Positions 32,812 to 41,156 of a DNA stretch of 64,000 nt are shown here, piece after piece; the stretch's first letter is position 1; each line of letters opens with the position of its first letter. Below the pieces are notes generated by a model, which saw nothing but the letters and a program-made list of their open reading frames with translations, made no database searches and had not been told where the DNA came from. Location of the stretch: NCBI RefSeq assembly GCF_020176955.2, contig NZ_JAIUCZ020000001.1, forward strand, positions 62,001 through 126,000. Reading direction: 5' to 3'. Origin of the DNA: Nocardia sp. alder85J (GTDB lineage Bacteria > Actinomycetota > Actinomycetes > Mycobacteriales > Mycobacteriaceae). Made by a program: the position numbers and the translations under genes.

Positions 32812-33257
32812 TGGGCCGCCCGCTGCGCCGCGCCTCCTACGAGCAGGCGCGCGAGGCGGTCTTCGGCTGGACCATCGGCAACGACGTGAGCGCGCGGGAG
32901 TGGCAGCACGCCGACCGCTCGTTCTGGCGCAGCAAGAACGCCGACACCTTCAAACCGATGGGCCCGTGGATCGAGACCGGCGTGGACCCGCTGGCGCAGA
33001 CCACCACGATCCGGGTGAACGGGGCGATGCGGGTCGAATTCCGCACCGGGGCAATGCTGTTCGATCCGTACGACTTTCTCGTCGAGACCTCGAAGTACAG
33101 CACGCTGCAACCCGGTGACGTGCTCTGGATGGGCGCCGACGGCACCTGTGCGCTGACACCGGGCGACACCGTCGACGTCGAGGTCAGCGGGATCGGCGTG
33201 TTGTCCAATCCGATTGTCGCAGAAGAAGATACCGACACAGAAAGGTGCCGACCGTGA
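32812..33257 (+). pseudogene. C-terminal fragment of a fumarylacetoacetate hydrolase family protein
   Basis: The frame begins at the junction with LLGRPLRRAS and continues VFGWTIGNDVSAREWQ, SKNADTFKPMGPW, ETSKYSTLQPGDVLWMGADG and VEVSGIGVLSNPI. These are the C-terminal blocks of FAH-fold enzymes (acylpyruvate hydrolases, 2-hydroxyhepta-2,4-diene-1,7-dioate isomerases). The N-terminal half, with the first metal ligands, is missing, so it should be inactive. Its stop overlaps the start of the VOC gene (GTGA), which shows it was originally the first gene of the operon that follows. Confidence 0.85.
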
Positions 33258-33664
33258 CCGAAGCCACCGTCGCCGAAACGACTGCGGTCGAGCCCAACGG
33301 CAAGATCCGCTACATCCACCGAGTCAACTTCCCGACCACCGACATCCAGCGGACCAAGGAATGGTATTCGAAGGTCTTCGGGTTCAAGGGCATCATCCCC
33401 AAGAGCAACACCCGCGTGCTGCTGATGACGCTGGGCACCTTCGACCTGCACTTCACCCCGGTCGAGGAGATGGATCGGATGGCGCCCTACCACTTCGCCG
33501 TCGAGGTCGACGACTGGGACGGATTCCTCGCCCACCTGAAGCAGATCGGCGTCCGGCACACCCGCCCGGTGCGGCGGCCGGAGAACAACTCGCTGTTCTG
33601 CTACATCCACGATCCCGACCACACCATGATCGAACTGGTCTACCACGCCAACCGCCCGGAATGA
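33254..33664 (+). CDS. VOC superfamily protein, 136 aa
   Basis: A single glyoxalase/VOC domain: HRVNFPTTDIQRTKEWYSKV at the start with a possible metal His, LHFTPVEEM in the middle, HFAVEVDDWDGFLAHL, and a C-terminal YIHDPDHTMIELVYH with the usual metal Glu. It may be a small lyase, isomerase or dioxygenase acting as a dimer. The GTG at 33254 is preceded by AGAAAGG. It is followed by the alpha/beta hydrolase with a 28-base gap, in an operon that originally also held the FAH-like gene. Confidence 0.85.
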   Translation: MTEATVAETTAVEPNGKIRYIHRVNFPTTDIQRTKEWYSKVFGFKGIIPKSNTRVLLMTLGTFDLHFTPVEEMDRMAPYHFAVEVDDWDGFLAHLKQIGVRHTRPVRRPENNSLFCYIHDPDHTMIELVYHANRPE

Positions 33665-33692
33665 ATCGGTAACGGCCACAAGGAGAATCAAC

Positions 33693-34484
33693 ATGCCGAA
33701 AGTCGTCGCCCCGGACGGCACCAGCATCTACTACGAACGCCACGGCGACGGGCCGGCGCTGTTCTTCGTGCAGGGATCCGGTGGCCACCATGCGATCTGG
33801 TATCAGCAGGTGGTCGAACTGCGCGAGCGCTACACCGTCGTCACCGTCGATCTGCGCGGATTCGGCAACTCCGGCAAGCCGATGGCGGGCTTCGACGGTC
33901 AGGACTTCCCCGGCGACATCGTCGCCGTGCTGGAGGCCGAGGACCTGTACGACGTCGTGCTCATCGGCCAGTCCGTGGGTTCGGTGGCGGCGCTGAAGGC
34001 GGCGCTGCTGCGCCCGGAACGGGTCTCGGGCGTGGTGCTCGGCCACTCGCTCGGCGGTATCCAGCATCCGGAACTGTCGGAACTGGTTGCGGCACAACGG
34101 GCCGAGGCCGACAAGCTGCCGGTCGTCGACCGGCTGATGAGCAAGCGGTTCCAAGAGCAGGAGAAGGCGAAGCTGTTCCTGTTCCAGCAGATGGGCACCT
34201 TCAACGTGGCCACCATGGCCGACCTGCGCAATCTGTCGGCCGACGGCCCGAGCCTGGACGAGATCGCCGCCTCCGGCCTGGACATCACGTTCCTGGCCGG
34301 CGACAAGGACGCCGTGCTGTGGCCGCAGACCGTGCGCCGCGCACACGAACTGCTGCCCGGCTCGCGGCTGACGATCGTCCCCGACGGCCCGCACTCGATG
34401 TACTGGGAACGCCCGGACCTGTACAACGCCGCCGTCGTCCGCATCCGGGAAGCCGTCTCACAGAAGGTGACCGCACACCGATGA
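33693..34484 (+). CDS. Alpha/beta hydrolase, 263 aa
   Basis: The fold is clear: VQGSGGHHAIW oxyanion region, TVDLRGFGNSGKP, a nucleophile elbow GQSVGS with Ser94, LAGDKDAVLWP with the acid, and the late VPDGPHSMYWERPD with the catalytic His. It resembles the C-C-bond and lactone hydrolases of ring-cleavage pathways, but the sequence does not separate these from esterases. The stop overlaps the ATG of the GlcG-like gene (ATGA). It is part of the VOC-hydrolase-GlcG-MetE-like operon. Confidence 0.88.
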   Translation: MPKVVAPDGTSIYYERHGDGPALFFVQGSGGHHAIWYQQVVELRERYTVVTVDLRGFGNSGKPMAGFDGQDFPGDIVAVLEAEDLYDVVLIGQSVGSVAALKAALLRPERVSGVVLGHSLGGIQHPELSELVAAQRAEADKLPVVDRLMSKRFQEQEKAKLFLFQQMGTFNVATMADLRNLSADGPSLDEIAASGLDITFLAGDKDAVLWPQTVRRAHELLPGSRLTIVPDGPHSMYWERPDLYNAAVVRIREAVSQKVTAHR

Positions 34485-34954
34485 CGAAACTCACCACCGC
34501 CGAGGTCGATACGATCATCGCCGAGACCGTGAAACGCGGTGAGGCGCTGGGGAAGGCGCTCAGCGTCGCCGTGGTCGACGCGGGCGGCTACATCCTCCAG
34601 GTCAAGCGGACCGACGGCGCGCGGGCGCTGACCCCCGCCATCGCCATCTCCAAGGCGCACAGCTCCGCGGTGATGGAGCGGCCCACCCGCAATCTGCACG
34701 CCTGGGCCGAGTCCAATCCCGGCTTCTTCGACAAGCTTTCGCAGATGAGCCTGTACCCGATCGTCGCCACCGAGGGCGGGGTCACCATCAAGCGCGACGG
34801 TGAGGTGCTCGGTGGCCTCGGCATCTCCGGCGGCACCCCCGACGAGGACGAGGCCACCTGCAACGAGGTGCTCGAATCCCTGGGCTACGAACTGGTTTTC
34901 CGGGCCTGGGGCCAGTCGGCGCAGCAGCTGGCCGAGTCCGGGGAGGCGAAATAA
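34481..34954 (+). CDS. GlcG/HbpS family protein, 157 aa
   Basis: The family layout is complete: SVAVVDAGGYILQVKR, PAIAISKAHSSAVMER, and GGVTIKRDGEVLGGLGISGGTPDED near the C-terminus. Members include HbpS, a heme-binding sensor partner in Streptomyces, and many proteins encoded inside catabolic operons with unknown roles. The translational overlaps on both sides (ATGA and TAATG) show it is an operon member. A helper or ligand-binding role for the pathway is inferred. Confidence 0.88.
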   Translation: MTKLTTAEVDTIIAETVKRGEALGKALSVAVVDAGGYILQVKRTDGARALTPAIAISKAHSSAVMERPTRNLHAWAESNPGFFDKLSQMSLYPIVATEGGVTIKRDGEVLGGLGISGGTPDEDEATCNEVLESLGYELVFRAWGQSAQQLAESGEAK

Positions 34955-36012
34955 TGGCCGACACCTACAAATTCCGCATCGACCACCACGGCAGCCTGAT
35001 CCGCTCCGCGGAACTGATCGCCGCCCGCGCCCGCTACGAGGCCCGCGAACTCGGTGACGGCGAGTTGCGGGCCGTGGAGGACGCCGCGATCGCGGAGGCC
35101 GTCCGGTTGCAGCGCTCGGTGTGGCTGTCGGTGATCACCGACGGCGACTACCGCCGCGCGGACTTCCGCGGCGCGATCCTGGACACCGTCGGCGGCTTCC
35201 GCCGCGGCGCCGGCACCGACCGGCACGGCTACCGCCGCTGGACCGCCGTCGGCGCGCTCGGGGCCACGCACCCGCTGATCGCCCCCGACGTCGCCGCCCT
35301 CGCCGCCCTGGCCGTCGCCCCCGGCCCCGGCGTGGCCACCCCGGTCAAGGTCACCCTGCCGTCGCCGGCGTTCCTGGCCGCCCGCACCTTCGAGGCCGGC
35401 GGCCCGTGGGGCAGCGCCGCCGAACTCGGCGCCGCGCTGGCCGCGATCGTGCGCGCCGAGATCGAGGCCGTCGTCGCCGCGGGCGCGAAGCTGATCCAGC
35501 TGAACAACCCGGCCTACGCCAAGGCCCTGTTCGCCCGCGGCGCCGACGCCCTGACCCTGGACGAGGCGATCGCCGTCGACGCGCAGGCGATCCGCATCGA
35601 CGCCAAACCGGCGGACGTCCGCATCGGCCTGAATCCGGCCCACCGCGCGGTCGATCCGGTCGACAAGGCGGTGGCGGAGCAGCTGTTCGCCGAACTGCCG
35701 GTGGACCGCTGGGTGCTGCCGTACTTCGCCGGCGCCGACGCCGAAGTGGACCTGCTGCGCGCGGTCCCCGCCGACCGCGACGCCTGCCTGGGCGTCGTCG
35801 ACGCCGAGACCGCCGCACTGGAGGACGTCGACGACATCATGCGCCGCATCGATATCGCCGCCGAACTGAAGGACGTCGAGGACCTGGCGGTGAGCCCGAG
35901 CCGTGGCTTCGCCGACCTCCCCGGCGCCACCGCGCTCACCGCCGAGGACCAGCGCCGCAAGCTGATCCACGTCGAAACCAGCGCCCGTATGACCTGGGGC
36001 AACGAACTCTAG
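34954..36012 (+). CDS. MetE-like (cobalamin-independent methionine synthase II fold) protein, 352 aa
   Basis: The protein has the TIM-barrel layout of the MetE C-terminal domain (FRIDHHGSLIRS, VITDGDYRR, a long Ala-rich barrel, ISP-like VSPSRGFADLPGA, ending MTWGNEL). The zinc ligands of real methionine synthases are missing: there is no H-x-C (the region reads GLNPAHRAV) and the CGF segment is SRGF. A methyl-transfer to homocysteine is therefore unlikely. Such zinc-less homologues occur in catabolic operons and may act as lyases or C-C cleaving enzymes; their reaction is not established. It ends the operon, 168 bases before a strong hairpin. Confidence 0.85.
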   Translation: MADTYKFRIDHHGSLIRSAELIAARARYEARELGDGELRAVEDAAIAEAVRLQRSVWLSVITDGDYRRADFRGAILDTVGGFRRGAGTDRHGYRRWTAVGALGATHPLIAPDVAALAALAVAPGPGVATPVKVTLPSPAFLAARTFEAGGPWGSAAELGAALAAIVRAEIEAVVAAGAKLIQLNNPAYAKALFARGADALTLDEAIAVDAQAIRIDAKPADVRIGLNPAHRAVDPVDKAVAEQLFAELPVDRWVLPYFAGADAEVDLLRAVPADRDACLGVVDAETAALEDVDDIMRRIDIAAELKDVEDLAVSPSRGFADLPGATALTAEDQRRKLIHVETSARMTWGNEL

Positions 36013-36180
36013 CCCCGAGGCTGCCCCGGGCGCCCCCACCGCGCACCCGCCCGGGGCCGCCCTGCCGCTGGTCCGTGCCGCCGGGCCGGAGCACCGACGC
36101 CACCCCCGTCGAGTCCGGCCCGGCCGGCAGGTGATTCGTGCCGGACACCGGAGCCCCCTCGCCCGGCCACGGCAGGGCCC

Positions 36181-36213
36181 GAGGGGCCGCGATCCATCCG
36201 ATCGCGGCCCCTC
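36181..36213. terminator. 14-bp perfect hairpin ending the MetE-like operon
   Basis: GAGGGGCCGCGATC (36181-36194) pairs perfectly with GATCGCGGCCCCTC (36200-36213) over the loop CATCC, followed by TT. It is the best terminator in this part of the window. The rest of 36013-36372 shows no gene. Confidence 0.75.
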
Positions 36214-36372
36214 TTCGGCGTCTGGATAACAGGTGCGCACGCCCCCTGCGCCTGGGCTGGAAAAGTCGGTATCGTCACCCCTCGGGTCGGAGACCGCAAC
36301 GACGCGGGCCCGTGCGGATTCCGGTCGGCAGCATGCGTTGACGACGGCGACTTCGACACGGAGGTGCATTCG

Positions 36373-36903
36373 ATGGGCTTGGCGAACGCGATCGACTGGC
36401 CGGAGGAATACCTGCCCGGTACGACCGACAATTTCGTGTCCAACGAGGTGATCGCGGCCGGCCCGCCGATCGCGCAGATCTGGCCCTATCTGGCCGACAC
36501 CGAGGCCTGGCCCACCTACTACGACAACGTCTCCGACATCACCTTCCCCGACGGTGGCGGCCCCGAGCTGTCCCCGGGCCTGCGATTGTCCTTCGCCACC
36601 TTCGGATTCCCGCCCCTGACCGCACAGGTCACCCAATGCGTCCCCCCGGCCCCCGCCACCCCCGCGCGCCTGGCCTGGACCGCCCACCAGGACGGCCCAC
36701 CCGAATCCCGTCTCGACGTCCTGCACGCCTGGCTCCTGGAGGACCTGCCCGGCGGCCGCATCCGCATCCTCACCCAGGAATCCCAAATCGGCACCCCCGC
36801 AGCCGAATTGGCCCGCCGCCACCCCAACCCCATGCTCAACGGCCACCAGGACTGGCTCGACGGCCTGCTCCGCGCCGCCCGCGGCGTCCCGGCCCTCGGA
36901 TAG
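36373..36903 (+). CDS. SRPBCC (START/Bet v1-like) domain protein, 176 aa
   Basis: FVSNEVIAAGPPIAQIWPYLADTEAWPTYYDNVSD is the typical opening of a polyketide-cyclase/SRPBCC fold, followed by alternating strands and ending in a long helix (GHQDWLDGLLRAARG). The fold makes a hydrophobic cavity for lipids or aromatic ligands. The ATG at 36373 has GGAGG eight bases upstream; a GTG nine bases earlier is possible. It is convergent with the small monooxygenase-fold gene and stands alone. No specific function can be assigned. Confidence 0.8.
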   Translation: MGLANAIDWPEEYLPGTTDNFVSNEVIAAGPPIAQIWPYLADTEAWPTYYDNVSDITFPDGGGPELSPGLRLSFATFGFPPLTAQVTQCVPPAPATPARLAWTAHQDGPPESRLDVLHAWLLEDLPGGRIRILTQESQIGTPAAELARRHPNPMLNGHQDWLDGLLRAARGVPALG

Positions 36904-36910
36904 CCCGGAA

Positions 36911-37201
36911 TCAGTCCAGCACGTCCCCGAAGCTCACCACCCGCTCGGTGAGGCGGGGGAATACCGTGCCGAGAATGTGTTCGGTGAAGTGGGGGGTGTT
37001 CTTGTGGGCCTGGAAACCGGATTCGTCGGCATATTGTTCGTAGATGGTGAAGATTTCCGGGTCGGTGGGGTCGGTGTGCAGGATGTAGAGTAGATTTCCC
37101 GGTTCTCGCAGGGTATGTGTGCGCATTTCTTCCAGTGCGGCGCGGACCACTGCGGTATCCTCGGGCGCCACTCGGTAGCGGGCGATCACGGCATAGGGCA
37201 C
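36911..37201 (-). CDS. Antibiotic biosynthesis monooxygenase (ABM) domain protein, 96 aa
   Basis: A small ferredoxin-like alpha/beta barrel protein: MPYAVIARYRVAPED, VRAALEEMRTHTLREPGNL, YILHTDPTDPEIFTIYEQY, ESGFQAHKNTPHF. This is the ABM/YgiN quinol monooxygenase pattern with the conserved ExYxxxxxxxxH segment. Members oxidise quinols or hydroxyaromatics, or bind heme. The GTG at 37201 follows AAGGAG; a longer frame adds 26 poorly conserved residues. It is divergent from the aldehyde dehydrogenase at 37391. Confidence 0.85.
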   Translation of the reverse strand: MPYAVIARYRVAPEDTAVVRAALEEMRTHTLREPGNLLYILHTDPTDPEIFTIYEQYADESGFQAHKNTPHFTEHILGTVFPRLTERVVSFGDVLD

Positions 37202-37390
37202 GGATACTCCTTCGTCGAACGTGTAATCCTCACCGATTCGATCACGGCGGGAGCCGGATACAGGGTGCGGAGCCTGCAAGCAATGGATGCTCCCCGGACC
37301 GTGGTGGATACCGGGCGCGATTTCTTATCGTGACCCGACGATGCGTGCTTCCGGCGCATTTCACCGCGACGAGTTTCCCGAGGAGCAGCG

Positions 37391-38853
37391 ATGCCCGTGC
37401 AGTCCGTGCAGTCGATCCGGACCCTGATCGGTGGGGAGTGGGTCGGGGCCCAGAGCTGGTTGGACGTGTTCGATCCGACGGATGTGCGGGCGCCGATCGC
37501 GCGGATTCCGGCGTTGACCGTGGACGATGTGCGGGCTGCGTATGATGCGGCCGCGCAGGGGTTCAAGGTGTGGAAGGCGACCTCGCCGTTCGAGCGGGCC
37601 GCCGTGCTGGTGCGGGCCGCCGGGTTGTTGCGGGAGCGGGCGGGGGAGATCGCCGCCGATGTCACCGCGGAGAACGGCAAGACGCGGGCCGAGGCCACCG
37701 GGGAGGTGGGGAAGGCCGCCGATTTCCTGGAGTATTTCGCGGGGATCGCGCGGGCGGGATACGGGACGTTGCTGCACGATGCGCGGCCCGATACCCGGGC
37801 CGGTTTTCAGCGGGAGCCGGTGGGGATCGTGCTGGCCATCACGCCGTGGAACGATCCGCTGATCACCCCGGCGCGGAAACTGGCGCCGGCGCTGGCGGCG
37901 GGGAATGCGGCGGTGTTCAAGCCCGCCACCGAAACACCCTTGTCCGGAATGCATTTCGCGCGGGCGCTGCACGATGCGGGGCTGCCTGCCGGGGTGCTCA
38001 ATGTGATCACCGGGCGCACCTCGGAGCTGGCGGACGCGTTGCTGGACGATCCGCGGATCGCGGCGGTCACCTTCACCGGCAGCAATGCCGTCGGGGAGGG
38101 GCTGCGGCTGCGGGTGGCCGCGCGCACCGTGCGGTTCCAGGGGGAGCTGGGTGGCAAGAACGCCTCGGTGGTGCTGGCGGACGCCGATCTGGAGTATGCC
38201 GCGACGACCATCACGGCGGCGGCGTTCGGGCAGGCGGGGCAGCGCTGTACCGCCACCAGCCGGGTGCTGGTGGAACGGGCGGTGTACGACCGGTTCGCGG
38301 ACCTGCTGCGGGAGCGGATCGCGGCGCTGCGGGTGGGGCCGGGTGACGAGGTGGGTACCACCGTCGGGCCGCTGACCGGTCCGGCACATCGGGACGGGGT
38401 GCTGGCGGCGATCGACAAGGCGGTGGCGCAGGGGGCGCGGATCGAACTCGGAGGGACCGCGCCCGGCGATGCCGAGTTCGCGCATGGTTGCTTCGTGACG
38501 CCGACGCTGCTGACCGGGGTCACCCCGGAGATGGACATGTGGCGGGAGGAGGTGTTCGGGCCGGTGCTGGTGCTGTCCCCGGTCGACGATCTGGACGCGG
38601 CCGTCGCGGCGGTCAACGATTCGGACTTCGGGCTGGCCGCAGCCGTGTTCACCACCGGGCTGCGGCGGCGTACCGCTTCGTCGACGAGGTGGAGACCGGG
38701 CAGGTGGCGGTCAACACGACCACCCCGGGCTGGGATGTGCACCTGCCGTTCGGCGGGTTCCGCGACTCCGGATCGCCGTTCAAGGAGCAGGGCGAGGAAG
38801 CATTGCGCTTCTACACCCGGGTGAAGACCTTCGCGATTCGTTTCCGGTCGTGA
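37391..38853 (+). pseudogene. Aldehyde dehydrogenase with a one-base frameshift near 38660
   Basis: The first 423 residues are a normal NAD-dependent ALDH: ITPWNDPLITPA, FTGSNAVGEG, ELGGKNASVVL (general-base Glu), GQAGQRCTATSR (nucleophilic Cys) and EEVFGPVLVL. After VFTTGL the frame turns to Arg/Ser-rich nonsense. The correct C-terminus (AAYRFVDEVETGQVAVNT, HLPFGGFRDSG, FKEQGEEAL) continues in another frame to 38853. One base missing from the CTGCGGCGGCG run would explain it, so it may be a sequencing error in a GC repeat or a real mutation. The type resembles 2,5-dioxovalerate (ketoglutarate semialdehyde) dehydrogenases. It is followed by lhgO on the same strand. Confidence 0.85.
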
Positions 38854-38928
38854 CCGGCGCAGCCGCCCGGATCGATCCGGGAGAATCCTGCCGAGCCCGG
38901 AGACAGTGGCGAGAGAGGACAACGTTTC

Positions 38929-40137
38929 ATGGCTGAGGAAACCATCGGCATCATCGGCGCCGGCATCGTGGGCCTGGCGATCGGCCGGGAAATCACCCGG
39001 CGACGGCCCGGCGCGCGCATCGTGATCGTGGAGAAGGAGGATCGGGTCGCCGCCCACCAGACCGGTCACAATTCCGGCGTGGTGCACGCCGGAATCTATT
39101 ACACCCCGGGCAGTTTGAAGGCGACCCTGTGCAGCCGCGGCCGGGACATGTTGCGCGACTACTGTGCCGGCCGCGAGCTGCCCTACGACGAGGTCGGCAA
39201 GCTGGTGGTGGCGATCACGCCCGAGGACGTGGTCCGGATGGACGCGCTCGCCGATCGCGCCGGGGCCAACGCGGTGCCCGGCCTGCGCCGCGTCGACGCC
39301 GCCGAGATCCGCGAGATCGAGCCGCACGCAACGGGTTTGGCGGCGCTGCACTCGCCGCACACGGCGATCACCGACTACACCCGGATCGCGGAGGCGTTCG
39401 CCGACGACATCCGCGGGGCCGGGGGCGAGGTCCGGTTCGGCTTCGAGGTCACCGGAATTCGCGAGGTGCCCAATGGATTACAGATCAGCTCGGATACCGA
39501 CGCGATCCACGTGTCCAGCCTGGTCGTCTGCGCCGGACTGCACAGCGATGTCGTCGCGGGCCTGGCCGGGGACGACCCCGGACCGCGCATCATCCCCTTC
39601 CGCGGCGAGTACATGCTGCTGAAACCGCAGAAGGAGCACATGATTCGCGGCCTCATCTATCCGGTGCCCGATCCCCGCTACCCGTTCCTCGGCGTGCACT
39701 TCACCCGCCGGGTCAACGGCGAGGTGGAGGTGGGCCCGAACGCGGTGCTCGCCTACGCCCGCGAGGGCTACCGGCGGTCCACGGTGTCGGTGCGCGATCT
39801 GGCCGGGATCGCCGCCTGGCCCGGTTTCTGGCGGATGGCCCGTCAGCACTGGCTGACCGGCATCCGGGAGATGTACGGGTCGTTCTCGATGCGCGCCTAT
39901 ATGCAGGGTGCGCGGAAATACGTCCCGGAGATCGGTGTGGCCGACGTGGTGCGCGGCGGCGCCGGCGTGCGCGCCCAGGCCCTCGGCGCCGACGGCGCCC
40001 TGGTGGACGATTTCTGTATTCACCGGCTGGGCCCGATCACCGCTGTCCGCAACGCGCCGTCGCCCGCCGCGACGTCGTGCATGGCGATCGCGGAATACGT
40101 GGCCGACGTCATCGACGGCAAGAAAATACCGGCATGA
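38929..40137 (+). CDS. lhgO: L-2-hydroxyglutarate oxidase (LhgO), 402 aa
   Basis: FAD-binding DAO-fold oxidoreductase: GIIGAGIVGLAIGRE at residues 6-20, then RVAAHQTGHNSGVVHAGIYY, the strongly conserved LhgO active-site block, CSRGRDML, and the C-terminal RGGAGVRAQALGADGALVDDF. LhgO oxidises L-2-hydroxyglutarate to 2-oxoglutarate and passes electrons to the respiratory chain. It may repair the metabolite made by side reactions, or here serve a catabolic route together with the adjacent ALDH, which is of the ketoglutarate-semialdehyde type. A relative acting on another 2-hydroxyacid cannot be excluded. Confidence 0.85.
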   Translation: MAEETIGIIGAGIVGLAIGREITRRRPGARIVIVEKEDRVAAHQTGHNSGVVHAGIYYTPGSLKATLCSRGRDMLRDYCAGRELPYDEVGKLVVAITPEDVVRMDALADRAGANAVPGLRRVDAAEIREIEPHATGLAALHSPHTAITDYTRIAEAFADDIRGAGGEVRFGFEVTGIREVPNGLQISSDTDAIHVSSLVVCAGLHSDVVAGLAGDDPGPRIIPFRGEYMLLKPQKEHMIRGLIYPVPDPRYPFLGVHFTRRVNGEVEVGPNAVLAYAREGYRRSTVSVRDLAGIAAWPGFWRMARQHWLTGIREMYGSFSMRAYMQGARKYVPEIGVADVVRGGAGVRAQALGADGALVDDFCIHRLGPITAVRNAPSPAATSCMAIAEYVADVIDGKKIPA

Positions 40138-40144
40138 CGCGCAA

Positions 40145-40154
40145 CAAACGTTTG
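40145..40154. promoter_or_regulatory. CAAACGTTTG palindrome, LacI-type operator candidate
   Basis: A perfect 10-base palindrome with the central CG typical of LacI-family operators, lying in the 123-base gap before the amidohydrolase gene. The only LacI-family gene in the window is at 46214-47218. The following gene has a GAGGAG ribosome site at 40250-40255. Confidence 0.45.
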
Positions 40155-40260
40155 CATTCCGCGGACTCCGCGGCGCGAATTTTTTCGACTAACGTCCGAA
40201 TTGTCGCCGAAAAGAATTGAATCGGCGCCGGCAAGAGCCCGACACGAAGCGAGGAGAACA

Positions 40261-41121
40261 ATGTTCGTCGTCGACACCCAGGTCCACATCTGGAAAGAGG
40301 AAACCCCCGATCGGCCGTGGGTGCCCGGCGCGCGAGAGCGGATTCGGCTCAACGGCCACCGCGAGGAGGCGTTCAGCTACGAGGAATGCCTGGCGCTGAT
40401 GGACGAGGCCGGGGTGAACCGGGCCCTGATCGTGCCGCCGTCCTGGGAGGGCGACCGCATCGACTACGCGCTGGAAGCGTGTGCGGCGCACCCGGATCGG
40501 TTCGGCATCATGGCCCGCATCCCGCAGAACGACCCGATCGAGGGCACCCGGCTGCTCGAGGAGTACGCCGAGAACCCGCACGTGAAGGGCACCCGGCTGA
40601 CCTTCCACCGGCCGCAGGACCGGAACTGGATGATCGACGGCACCAACGACTGGTACTGGCCGGTCGCCGAGTCGCTGAACATCCCGACCATGGTGCACGC
40701 GCCGGTCTGGAAGGCCGAGCTCGGCGCGATCGCGGAGAAGCACCCGGGCCTGAAGCTGATCATCGACCACATGGGCATCATGGCCCGCTGCGTCGACGAC
40801 GCCATCGGCTACTGGGTGAGCGAGACCGCGGACCTGAACAAGCACCCGAACATCTATGTGAAAGTGTCAGCGCTGCCGGGCTATTCGACCCAGCCCTTCC
40901 CGAACTCGAACATCGAGAAGTACGTGCGCGAGATGGTCGACAAGATGGGCCCGCAGCGCTGCTTCTGGGGCACCGACATCACCCGCCTGCTCGGCCACGG
41001 GCTCAGCTACACCGACACCATCGAGCAGTTCACCAAGCACTTCGACTTCAGCGAGGAAGAGCTCGAGTGGATCATGGGCCGCGGCATCAGCGAATGCCTC
41101 GGCTGGCCGATCGAGGGCTGA
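40261..41121 (+). CDS. Amidohydrolase 2 family protein, 286 aa
   Basis: Short TIM-barrel amidohydrolase: MFVVDTQVHIW with the metal-type Asp/His at the start, RALIVPPSWEGDR, GTRLTFHRPQDRNW, MVHAPVW, LKLIIDHMGIM and FWGTDITRL. This group includes decarboxylases and lactonases of aromatic catabolism (ACMSD, gamma-resorcylate and LigI-like enzymes). The metal ligands fit, but the exact reaction is not readable. The gene starts a unit with the TPP enzyme and the LDH2-type dehydrogenase. Confidence 0.87.
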   Translation: MFVVDTQVHIWKEETPDRPWVPGARERIRLNGHREEAFSYEECLALMDEAGVNRALIVPPSWEGDRIDYALEACAAHPDRFGIMARIPQNDPIEGTRLLEEYAENPHVKGTRLTFHRPQDRNWMIDGTNDWYWPVAESLNIPTMVHAPVWKAELGAIAEKHPGLKLIIDHMGIMARCVDDAIGYWVSETADLNKHPNIYVKVSALPGYSTQPFPNSNIEKYVREMVDKMGPQRCFWGTDITRLLGHGLSYTDTIEQFTKHFDFSEEELEWIMGRGISECLGWPIEG

Positions 41122-41156
41122 CCCACCCGAGCGCGACTACCGGAACAGGATTCGAT

